Position numbers and translations under genes: made by a program. From the NCBI GenBank assembly GCA_029260715.1, contig JAJDCS010000013.1, forward strand, positions 1-64,000: DNA of 64,000 bases, in the 5' to 3' direction. Origin of the DNA: Phycisphaeraceae bacterium (GTDB taxonomy: Bacteria > Planctomycetota > Phycisphaerae > Phycisphaerales > Phycisphaeraceae). The notes below the pieces were generated by a model that was not told the DNA's origin, made no database searches, and saw only the letters and a program-made list of their open reading frames with translations. Positions 36,301 to 44,500 of the stretch are shown here, one piece after another; position 1 is the first letter of the stretch, and each line of letters opens with the position of its first letter.

Positions 36301-36756
36301 GCTCTTGAGTGCCGCCAACTCCGCTTGCTGGGTCGCCAGCAATTGCTCAAGGTCTTTCGCGGTTGTGCCGGGCGGGGTCTCGACGGGCACGGGGCCCGCG
36401 GCTTGCCCAACCAGGTCTTTGAGTTGTTCAGCGATGGCGTGGGTTTCTTGCGGGGCCGAGCCGATCGCCTGCTGGTACGCCTCGGCCTTGGCGATGTTCG
36501 TTTTGACCAGTTCAACTCGGCTCGCAGCCGCGCGGTATTGCTCCAACACATTGGCCTTGAGCGCTTCTGCTAAACCGTCAGCCGCGTCGATTTCTTTTAT
36601 CTTCGCGTCGAGCCACTCGGCGGTGAGCGTGCCCGGCTGGGCCGCCGCCTTGTCGCCGACGGCAAAGTTGGCGGGGGGGGCCGCGGTCTGACCCGCCGCG
36701 GGCAGCCCGCCTAAGAGCAGCAAGCACAGGGTCGCAGCCACAGCGGCGATACGCAT
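33307..36756 (-). CDS. Large MscS/MscK-family mechanosensitive channel
   Basis: About 1,149 residues from ATG 36756, chosen because a clean signal peptide follows (hydrophobic core then AAGQ); an upstream ATG at 36825 is possible. Residues 25-480 are a long periplasmic coiled-coil region rich in Gln, Leu and Glu. About ten membrane helices follow. The C-terminal MscS core is clear: the pore helix SVGLGFGLQEIVANFVSGLI, then LLERPIRVGDTVTI and IPNKS-like IVPNKSFITD. It releases solutes when membrane tension rises on osmotic downshock, and is closest to MscK/MscM in layout. Confidence 0.92.
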   Translation of the reverse strand: MRIAAVAATLCLLLLGGLPAAGQTAAPPANFAVGDKAAAQPGTLTAEWLDAKIKEIDAADGLAEALKANVLEQYRAAASRVELVKTNIAKAEAYQQAIGSAPQETHAIAEQLKDLVGQAAGPVPVETPPGTTAKDLEQLLATQQAELAALKSKLVELDQQLNSLQTRPDQARQQLADAKQKLDGIEKELKAPATPNDDALLTEAKRVFLEARKLSRVTEINTLEQELLSHPARLDLSRAQRDLSAQQVAVIESRVLTTQEAVNRLRKEEAEEAQRQAERIRHEAVGQHPAVLQLAEQNAEFSKDLSQLTGVLERATASHQSVTKQLELIDKDFKSAQEKLQYAGISDVLGQVLRQQRRSLPDIHAYHRSTSKRKKQVSEVGLAYLRVEDRRRELSDLPGVLHQLMSLPFETPQGEVNRVDLEKQTLKLLEDQREMLSKLADTYSKSLQALAELDFAEKMLIDRAGQYATFLDERLLWIPSAAPVGWETWQNLGGSVAWLADPAQWAGIGLSLWYEALSVPIAVTGLGLVVLVGLLVTRPSLRSRLAAYDGQVGRVDTDSFWVTLAALGTTLLLSAPFPLALWMIYWMLQRPAEIASFAKAVSTGLIGMAWWLLALEWLGLLCKSKGFAEVHLRWREQSTGVLRRNLMWGTPVAMVVVFLVTATEWHEHLVYRQSLGRVAFIVGMAVMGVFAQRVLRLNGGVSQQYLARYPKGWVSRLRWLWYPLVVGGPFALAGLAAVGYYYTALMLARRMAAAGMLVIVAVIVQGLAFRWLIIAQRRLALERARQKREAEMAARAAAGSQEGASEGEQVPLDVAEVNLATINSQTRQLLRVIVGASVAVGLWVIWSDVLPALGILNDVHLWYQTAVVEGQETLKAVTLADLGLAVVVAVVTVLAARNLPGFMEIMVLQHMPMEPGVRYAITTISRYALTAVGVVAVFGAVGIGWSKVQWLVAALSVGLGFGLQEIVANFVSGLIILLERPIRVGDTVTIDDISGTVSRIKIRATTITDWDRKELIVPNKSFITDRLINWTLSDPVTRLIVKVGIAYGSDTELALRLMMDVAKRHPSVQDEPEPTVYFLGFGDSSLDFQARVFVTELTNRGRAEIIHDLHMAIDKTFREHGVVIAFPQRDVHIHQAQPPAPRGGQNNSD

Positions 36757-36901
36757 GGGCTTGTGCGTTGTCGCTAAATGTAGAGCCGCCCTTGAATACA
36801 GAACGCAACGCATGGCTTCTATCATACCTTGACGGCCCCGCCTCGCTCACCGCCGGGCGGCTGATAGGTTTAGGGTCGCACAGCGGCTATACTGCACAAT
36901 C

Positions 36902-38161
36902 ATGATCGAACGCCACAAAACACGCCAGATCACGCTCGGCGACGACCGCCACGGGTTTGTCAAGATAGGCGGCGACGCGCCCGTGTCCGTGCAGACCATG
37001 ACCGCGGGGTACACGTACGACGTGGATGCCTGCGTGACCGAAATCCACAAACTCGCCGCGGCCGGGGCGGACCTGGTGCGTGTGGCGGTGCCCGAGCGCA
37101 AAGACACCGAGGCGCTCAAGCACATCCTCGATCAGGTCAGCGTGCCCATCGTTGCCGACGTGCACTTCCACTACCAACGCGCCCTCGAATCGCTCGAAGC
37201 GGGTGTCCACAAAATCCGCCTGAACCCCGGCAACATCAACGACCGCCAGCAGGTCACCCGCGTGATCGAAGCCTGCAAGGAACGCGGCGTGCCCATCCGC
37301 ATCGGCGTCAACGAGGGCTCCATCGTCGAACGCAAGGACAAGCAGAAGCGCATGAAGGAACTGGGGGCGGTGTTCTCCGACAACAAGCACGGGCACATGC
37401 TGGCGATCATGATCGCCAAGTTAGAAGAATACCTGGAGATTTTTGAAGCTTGCGATTTTCACGATATCGTGATCAGCGCCAAGAGCATCGACCCGCTGCT
37501 GGTGATGGCTGCGTACACGGAGATCGCCAAGCGGTTTGACTACCCGCTGCACCTTGGCGTGACGCACGCCGGGCCACGCGAGACGGGCGCCATCCGCTCC
37601 GTGGTGCCGCTGGGCACGCTTTTAGCCAACGGCGTGGGCGATACCGTGCGCATCAGCTACGCCAGCGACCCGGTTTATGAAGTGCAAGACGGCTTGGAGA
37701 TGCTCTACATCCTTGGCCTGCGCGAGCGCAAGGGTGCGGAGTTGATCGCCTGCCCCACGTGCGGGCGCATCCAGGTTGACCTGTTCCGCCTCGTTCAAGA
37801 CGTCCGCAAGAAGCTGGCGGAGGAAATCCAACTGCCCATCAAGGTGGCAGTGATGGGTTGCGTAGTAAACGGCCCGGGCGAAGCGGAGGGGGCGGACATC
37901 GCCATCTTCGCCGGCGACAAACGCGGCATTATCTACGTCCAGGGCGAGAAAGTTGCCAACATCCCCGAAGAGCAGATCCTCGATCGGCTACTCGAAGAGT
38001 GCCGCGTTTTTCAAGACAGGGTGCGCAGCGGTGACGCCCGCCTGGGTGAGAAAGTCGTCGACATCGTCCCGCCCGACCCGATCGGCGAGCTAGGCAGCGG
38101 CATGGTCAAGATCGCGGCGGGGCAGGTGGAGAAACTCACGCCGTTGAGCGTCAATAAGTAA
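36902..38161 (+). CDS. ispG: 4-hydroxy-3-methylbut-2-en-1-yl diphosphate synthase
   Basis: 419 residues. This iron-sulfur enzyme of the MEP isoprenoid pathway turns MEcPP into HMBPP. Visible motifs: VAVPERKDTEAL and VADVHFHYQRAL in the TIM barrel, KIRLNPGNI, and the cluster-binding CPTCGR and MGCVVNGPGE near the C-terminus. The third cluster ligand and acidic residues fall in the expected C-terminal domain. It starts at ATG 36902, is divergent from the mechanosensitive channel gene, and is likely monocistronic. Confidence 0.95.
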   Translation: MIERHKTRQITLGDDRHGFVKIGGDAPVSVQTMTAGYTYDVDACVTEIHKLAAAGADLVRVAVPERKDTEALKHILDQVSVPIVADVHFHYQRALESLEAGVHKIRLNPGNINDRQQVTRVIEACKERGVPIRIGVNEGSIVERKDKQKRMKELGAVFSDNKHGHMLAIMIAKLEEYLEIFEACDFHDIVISAKSIDPLLVMAAYTEIAKRFDYPLHLGVTHAGPRETGAIRSVVPLGTLLANGVGDTVRISYASDPVYEVQDGLEMLYILGLRERKGAELIACPTCGRIQVDLFRLVQDVRKKLAEEIQLPIKVAVMGCVVNGPGEAEGADIAIFAGDKRGIIYVQGEKVANIPEEQILDRLLEECRVFQDRVRSGDARLGEKVVDIVPPDPIGELGSGMVKIAAGQVEKLTPLSVNK

Positions 38162-38303
38162 TCCATTTATCTACGGAACCAGGTTACAAATCTCTATTTA
38201 GCTGTGGTTCTATACACCTGTTGTCAACCTCAAGGCTTGCACACCCAAGTCTGATAACAGTCGCACTAAAATCAGCGATGGATTAGAGATCTTAGAGCAT
38301 TCC

Positions 38304-38939
38304 TCACAAAGCATCTCCATATCCGCATGAGTTGAAGTAGTTGGCGTATTCGTTGACCTGGACGTCGCGCAGTGCGTCTGCGATGGCGTCGGTCAGGCCG
38401 TCGAACGTCTTGGCGGTGACGCGTCGCAGCCAGGCTTTGACCTTGCTCCATAGCTTCTCTGATGGGGTTGAGGTCGGGCGAGTACGGCGGCAAATACCAC
38501 AGCGCCGCGTCGGCCGCTTCGATCGCCTCGCGCACACCGGCGGCTTTGTGCGAGGTGAGGTTGTCCATCGCCACGACGTCGCCGGCCCGCAGCGACGGGC
38601 TAAACACTGTTGCGTGTAAGCCAGGAATGTGTCGGAGTTCATCGGCCCGTCGATCACCACCGACGCGTCTTGGATCACGCCGCTAACTCTGATCGCGCCC
38701 AGCACGGTCATGGTTTTCCAACGGCCGTAGGGCGTGCGGTCGATGCAACGTTGCCCCACCGGCGACCGGCCGTACAGGCGTGTCATGTGCGTTCGGGCCC
38801 CGGATTCATCGAGGAAAACAAAGCGGTCGGCCTCGGCGAACCGCCGGGCGATCGTGAACCGGCGAGCTACCTGAGCGATCGCTTGGCCGTCCTGCGCCGC
38901 AGCCACCACACGCCAACGTAAATCCATCGAATACGACAT
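38304..38939 (-). pseudogene. Broken IS630-family transposase
   Basis: The N-terminus MSYSMDLRWRVVAAAQ is the IS630 helix-turn-helix start, but after about 30 residues it jumps from ARRFTIARRF straight to DRFVFLDESG, so roughly 100 residues are missing. Near 38607 one base is lost and the frame switches ([30 protein letters not shown]); near 38460 an extra base restores the first frame ([13 protein letters not shown]). The three catalytic acids are still recognisable but lie in two frames. A dead copy; no clear end repeats were found. Confidence 0.85.
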
Positions 38940-39218
38940 GACAAAGGCCTCCTTGCCTTAAACCATCGTTATCGAACAAGGGAGAGGATTTTGTGAATTG
39001 CGATAATCTCACGGGATAGAATTGTTGAAACAAGAAGCGCTACGCCAATTTGGTCCCCGGCGATCTGTTTGACCAGATTGCTAGGGTCGATAAGCGGGTG
39101 GCGCAGAAAGCGGCGCATTGTCCAGCCACAGGTGGTCGCACAATGTTAAGGCTGACGATGCGAATCAATTTTTGCGGCTGTGCGCAAGGGTGAACGGGAC
39201 CACGCGATATGAAAAAAG

Positions 39219-39293
39219 GGTGAGCGAGGGGACTCGAACCCCCGACCCCAGGGATCACAACCCTGTGCTCTAACCAACTGAGCTACGCCCACC
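39219..39293 (-). tRNA. tRNA-His (GTG anticodon)
   Basis: 75 nt including the extra G at -1 that marks tRNA-His. Acceptor GTGGGCG pairs with CGCTCAC (one G-T). Anticodon GTG lies in the loop TTGTGAT. The T-loop is TTCGAGT. CCA is not encoded. The 279-bp stretch between the IS630 remnant and this tRNA shows no protein gene. Confidence 0.96.
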
Positions 39294-39493
39294 AAAATAC
39301 GGCCTAGTGCATCGCCAAGCGTGCTTTACAGCGAACAAAGCGGTGCGTGCCCGGATCATTCACGGGTTGAAGGTTACGCAGCATGTAGTGTGTGTGTCAA
39401 ACAGGCGTCGGCTTGGTATGTCGAGGCACCGTTACAAGAGAGTTATTGGATGTATTTGCTCCAGAAAACCCGCCAGGGGCGTCAGATGATGAT

Positions 39494-39520
39494 TAAGGAT
39501 AAGGCCCCGTTAGCCGATAA
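39494..39520 (+). promoter_or_regulatory. Sigma-28 (FliA) type flagellar promoter
   Basis: TAAGGATA, 11 bp, then GCCGATAA. The enterobacterial FliA consensus is TAAAGTTT-N11-GCCGATAA: the -10 is perfect, the spacing exact and the -35 matches 5 of 8. The predicted start of transcription is about 60 nt before the cheV start codon. It fits a late flagellar/chemotaxis gene. Confidence 0.7.
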
Positions 39521-39586
39521 GAATCGGGTAAATCAAAGCATAAAAAGCTGTTACGTGGTTTTACCTAAAATCGACGGAGACGATTC

Positions 39587-40540
39587 ATGGCTACAAGCAC
39601 CGCCCCTCCCGACGCCAAGCAAACGAAAGCCGAAATCCTGCTCGAATCGGGCACCAATGAGCTTGAGATATTGGTCTTCAGCCTCGGTGACGGGGTCTAC
39701 GGCGTAAATGTCGCGAAGGTGCGCGAGGTGATCCTGCCGGTGGAGGTTTCGTCGAGTCCCGAGCAGCCCGAGTCGGTGCTTGGGATGTTCAACCTGCGAA
39801 GCCGCGTGCTGCCATTGGTCGACCTGCACCACTACTTCGGCATCAAGCCCGCGGACGTGAACCCGAAGAACAGGCGGATCATTGTGATGGAGTTCAACGG
39901 CCAGCAGGCTTCGTTCCAGGTCGAGTCCGTGGACCAGATCTACCGGATGAGTTGGAAAAATGTGAAGCCCGTGCCGGAGGCGTCGAGCAGCCAGCAGTTC
40001 GCCGTGACAGGGATTACGGAGATCAAGGGGCAGTTGGTGCTGATGCTGGATTTTGAGTCGGTCTTCGATCACATCAGCATGCAGGACAACCTGCACATCG
40101 ACAGTGTGGAGAACAAGCTGGGCGTGGACCGCGGGCAGTGCCGCGTGCTGATCGCTGAGGACAGCAACTTTATCCGCGGCATTATAGAAAAAGTCTTGGT
40201 CAACAGCGGGTACACACAGGTGCAGAGCTTCACGAACGGCGGCGATGCATGGGATACGTTACAGGCTGCGGCGGGCAACTCGGAAAGCGCGCCCGACGTG
40301 GTGGTGACCGATATCGAGATGCCCATGATGGACGGGCTTGCGCTGACCAAGGCGATCAAGACGCACGCGCAATTGAAACACATACCGGTGCTGTTGTTCA
40401 GTTCGTTGGTCACCGACGACACCCGTCACAAGGGCCAGCAGGTCGGCGCCGACGAGCAGATCGCCAAGCCGCAACTGCCCGAATTGGTCGGCTATGTGGA
40501 CAAGCTTGTCCAGCAGAGCAGCCAGAAGAAGGCGGCGTAA
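39587..40540 (+). CDS. cheV: CheV-type chemotaxis protein (CheW + receiver)
   Basis: 317 residues. A CheW-like domain (about 20-165; ILVFSLGDGVYGVNVAKVRE, NLRSRVLPLVDL, GITEIKGQLVLMLDF) is followed by a receiver domain (185-310). Receiver landmarks are acidic Glu191/Asp192, phospho-acceptor Asp242 in VTDIEMPMMDG, Ser272 and Lys294. CheV couples receptors to the CheA kinase and adjusts sensitivity when phosphorylated. GGAG precedes ATG 39587. No other che gene is adjacent. A sigma-28-like promoter lies upstream. Confidence 0.92.
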   Translation: MATSTAPPDAKQTKAEILLESGTNELEILVFSLGDGVYGVNVAKVREVILPVEVSSSPEQPESVLGMFNLRSRVLPLVDLHHYFGIKPADVNPKNRRIIVMEFNGQQASFQVESVDQIYRMSWKNVKPVPEASSSQQFAVTGITEIKGQLVLMLDFESVFDHISMQDNLHIDSVENKLGVDRGQCRVLIAEDSNFIRGIIEKVLVNSGYTQVQSFTNGGDAWDTLQAAAGNSESAPDVVVTDIEMPMMDGLALTKAIKTHAQLKHIPVLLFSSLVTDDTRHKGQQVGADEQIAKPQLPELVGYVDKLVQQSSQKKAA

Positions 40541-40683
40541 CCCCCCAACGCATTATTAGCGAAGCCCGCAGGCGCGTGGGCCGCATGCCTATCAACCTGT
40601 GTTTCGCCTCCGCGCGCCGACCGTCTCGCAGCCGCTGTGTGAGCCCGCCGCCCAGCCGGTAGAATGGCCGCCCGAGGCCGAAC

Positions 40684-41379
40684 ATGAGTCGTTTGCAGAT
40701 CACTCAGCCACCCCCGCGACCGCTCGTTGCCGCGTCGATCTTGTCTGCCGACTTCGCCCACATGGCGAGGGAGTGCACCGACGTGTTGGGCAAGGGCGCC
40801 GACCTGCTGCACGTGGACGTGATGGACGGGCACTTCGTGTCGAACCTCACCATGGGCGTGGACATGTGCCGGGCGCTGAGGCGGCACTTCCCGGATGTGT
40901 ACCTCGACGTGCACCTGATGGTCGAGCGCCCCGGCGATTACGTGGACATGTTCGCCAAGGCCGGGGCGAGCCTGCTTTCGTTTCACCTTGAGGTGTGCAA
41001 GCCCACGCGCCCCGACGGGGTGGACGCTGCTGAACTGATCGGCCGCATCCACGATGCGGGTATGGGCGCGGGTATGGTCGTCAACCCGCCCACGGGCCCG
41101 GAAGGGCTAGCGCCATACCTCGACCAACTGGAGCTTGTGCTGATCATGAGCGTCAACCCAGGGCGGTCGGGTCAGAAGTTCATTCCTGAGGTGTTGGACA
41201 AAGCCCGCTGGGCCAAGAGCCGCATCGGGCCTGGCACGCGATTGGAGATGGACGGCGGGCTGAACCCGCAGACCGCCCCGCAAGCGGTGGCGGCGGGCGT
41301 GGATGTGCTGGTGACCGCCTCGGCCCTGTTTGGCGCCGAGGACCGGGCGGCCGTAATCCGCCAACTGCACGAAGCCTGA
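40684..41379 (+). CDS. rpe: Ribulose-phosphate 3-epimerase
   Basis: 231 residues, normal for the family. It interconverts ribulose 5-phosphate and xylulose 5-phosphate in the pentose phosphate and Calvin pathways. TIM-barrel motifs: VAASILSADFAHM, HVDVMDGHFVSNLTMG, HLMVERPG, MSVNPGRSGQKF and EMDGGLN, which include the catalytic Asp pair and metal-binding His. It is preceded by GAGG and followed 95 bp later by tRNA-Gln. Confidence 0.95.
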   Translation: MSRLQITQPPPRPLVAASILSADFAHMARECTDVLGKGADLLHVDVMDGHFVSNLTMGVDMCRALRRHFPDVYLDVHLMVERPGDYVDMFAKAGASLLSFHLEVCKPTRPDGVDAAELIGRIHDAGMGAGMVVNPPTGPEGLAPYLDQLELVLIMSVNPGRSGQKFIPEVLDKARWAKSRIGPGTRLEMDGGLNPQTAPQAVAAGVDVLVTASALFGAEDRAAVIRQLHEA

Positions 41380-41474
41380 TCGGGCTGACCGACGCCGACC
41401 CGGCTTGAATACCAACGGTTTTTGACGCGTCAGCCCCCGCGCCGTAGCATTCAATAAGCCGATTTACGTGACTT

Positions 41475-41545
41475 TGGGGATTGGTGTAACGGTAGCACGA
41501 CTGACTCTGAATCAGTTAGTCCAGGTTCGAATCCCGGATCCCCAG
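41475..41545 (+). tRNA. tRNA-Gln (CTG anticodon)
   Basis: 71 nt. Acceptor TGGGGAT pairs with ATCCCCA; short D-arm; anticodon arm ACTGA-CTCTGAA-TCAGT with anticodon CTG; T-arm with TTCGAAT. Discriminator G. CCA is not encoded. The T1-A72 pair is the usual glutamine identity feature. Confidence 0.95.
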
Positions 41546-41578
41546 TTTGGTTGATCTGCGATCTGCTCAATGTCACAT

Positions 41579-44500
41579 TTAAGCAGCGCGGCGGCGAATC
41601 AGCCCCATGCAGCCCAAGCATCCGATCAGCACTGCGGTGCTCGGTTCGGGGACAGCAAGGGTGTTAGCCGCCGGGGACGCCGAGCCGGCGCCCGGGATCG
41701 GGACGGAATCAAACAGGTGGCTCTGCCAGATCAACAGGTCTAGGCCGTTGACGGTGCCGTCTAGATTAAAGTCACCTTGCGCCCACTCGTCGCCGCTAAA
41801 CAGGTTGGCTTGCTGAGCCAGCAAGTCCAAGCCGTTGACGGTGCCGTCCAGGTTCGCGTCGCCGGGCAGCGCCGCGACGAGTGTCAGGCCGATATTGCCG
41901 TCGTGGTCGTACACTGGGGCCAGCGTCATGTCAGCGTTGATAAATGCGCCGTTGATCTGATCAAACTCACCGCTACGCCCCCCCGCTGCGATGATCTCAA
42001 ACTCGTCGAAGTAATCGGGCGTGAACCCTCCCAGCAAAGCAATGTCGAGCGTGCCGTCCAGCGAAACATGGTTGGTGACGGTGACCTGGTCAAAGTCGGT
42101 GCCCGCCACACCGCCGCTGCCCGCCAATTCAACCGCGAGTGTTGAGCCCGCCACAAACCCCACGCCCGGCGTGCCACCGATACCCAACGCACCGACAGAC
42201 GCACCCGGGGCAAGGGTGCCGCCGTCCCTAACGAAGACGCTGCCGGCCACAGAGCCGGTGCCACCGAGTGTGCCGCTGTTGAGGACGACAACGGCGCCCG
42301 TGCCCGTGGCTGAGCCGGTGGTGTTGTTGGCTAGCAGCGTGCCGCCGACGATGGCGGTGGGGCCGGAGTAGGTGTTGTCGCCGGTCAGTATCAAAGTGTC
42401 GTCGCCGGTCTTGGCGATCCCCCCGGGGCCGCCCGCAGCGTCGGTGATCGTCCCATCAAAGTTACCGCCTCCGACGGTCAACGCGATGCCGCCTGTGGGG
42501 TTGCTTAGGGCGATGGTGTGATTTGTTCCGCCAGATAAAGTGCCCGTTGTGAAGGTGCCTCCGTCAACGGTCAGGGCGCTGCCCGGCCTGTATAGGTTCG
42601 TCGTACCAGCCACACTGACCGCCCCGCCGGCCACTACGGTCAGCGTGCCCCCGTCGAATTGCAGGTTCCCGCTGTTATTCCACTGCGAACCCACACCCGT
42701 GACCGTCGCCGTCGCTGTGCCACTGACGGATATTAGGCTGGAGCCAAGAACACCGGTGCTATTACTCACCACGCCGCCGTTCTGAATGTTCAGCGTGCCC
42801 GTGCCCCCCCTGCCGACTTCCAAGTCGCCGCTGTTGTTCCATTGTGAGCCCGCGCCTGTGACCATCGCCGTGCCACTGGAGCCGGAGACGTTACCAAGAA
42901 TCCCAGTAACACTACTCACCACACCGCTGTCTTCAATGTTCAGCATACCCGTGCCAGCGTTGTTGCCGAGAATTAGGAAGCCGTTATTATTCCACTGCGA
43001 GCCCACACCCATCACCGTCGCCGTGCCACTGGAGCCAGGCTGGTCGCCGAGAATACTCTCGTCACTGCTCACCACGCCGCCAGCTTCGATGTTCAGCACA
43101 CCCATGCCAGCGTTGGCGACTTCCAAACGGCCGTTGTTGTTCCACTGCGAACCCGCGCCCGTCACCGTCGCCGTGCCGCTGGAACCGGTGGCCGCGCCAA
43201 GGAAGCCGATGCCATTACCCACCACACCGCCTGCTTGGATGTTCAGCACACCCGTGCCAACGTCGCCTATGACCAGGGCGCTGCTGTTGTTCCATTGTGA
43301 GCCCGTTCCCGTCACCGTCGCCACACCATTAGTGCCTGAGTTGTAGCCAATAAATCCTCTGTTGCTACTCACGACGCCGCCGTCTTGAATGTTCAGCGTG
43401 CCCGTGCCGCTCCTGCTGATTTCCAAATCGCCGCTGTTATTCCATTGCGAGCCGGCACCCGTGACTGTTACCGTGCCGGTGGAACCGGAGAAAAAGCCAA
43501 GAATACCGTCGTCATTACTCACCACGCCGCCGGCTTCGATGTTTAGCACGCCCGTGCCAGAGTCGCCGACGAACAGGTCACCGCTGTTGTTCCACTGCGA
43601 GCCGGCGCCGGTGACCGTGGCCGTGCCGGTGGAACCGGAGAAATAGCCAAGAATACCGTTGTAATTACTCACCACACCGCCGTCTTGGATGTTCAGCGTG
43701 CCCGTGCCGTCTCGGCCGACTTGTAGGTTCCCGGTGTTATTCCACTGCGAACCCGCACCCGTGACTGTTGCCGTGCCGCTGGAACCAGTGTTGTAGCCCA
43801 GAACGCCGACGGCGACACTCACCACGCTGCCGTTTTCAATGTTCAGCACGCCCGTGCCAGAGAAGCCGACGTACAGATGGCTGCTGCTATTCCACTGTGA
43901 GTCCGCGCCGGTGACCGTGGCCGTGCCGCTGGAGCCGGTGTTGTAGCCGAGAAAACCGTCGACATTACTCACCAAGCCGCCGGCTTGAATGTTTAGCGTG
44001 CCCGTGCCGGCTCGGCCTACATGCAGGTCGTCGCTGCTATTCCACTGTGAGCCAGTGCCCGTGACCGTTGCTGTGCCGTTGGAGCCGGGGTGGTAGCCCA
44101 GAAATCCCTCGCCCGAGAAAATTGCGGTGCCGTCGGCGATTGTCAGCGTGCCCACGCCGCGGTAGCTGGCACCCAGGGCGCTGGTATTGGCGGGGTCTGA
44201 GGCGTTGATGTTGATAGTGATGTTTTGGCCCGGTAGCGAGCTTAATACTTTCTGCTGCTGGAGGCCGTTGGCCGCGTCAAAGATCAGATCGATGTCGCTG
44301 ACCAGTGTGGGTGTGTTAATCGTGCCCGTGCCCGGCAGCTCGCCTGGCGACGCCAACAAGCCGGACGTGTTCAAAGTACCGTTGCTGAAATTGATCGTGC
44401 CGCTGCTACCGGAGAAGCGGCCCGTCCAGGTATTTCCCCCAACATTGACCACGCCGCCGTTTTCGATGTTCAGCGTGCCCGTACCACTACTGCCAACTTC

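Noticed and set aside
39321-39707. 128-codon forward frame before cheV
   Set aside because: It overlaps the sigma-28-like promoter and the start of cheV in another frame; the sequence looks random.
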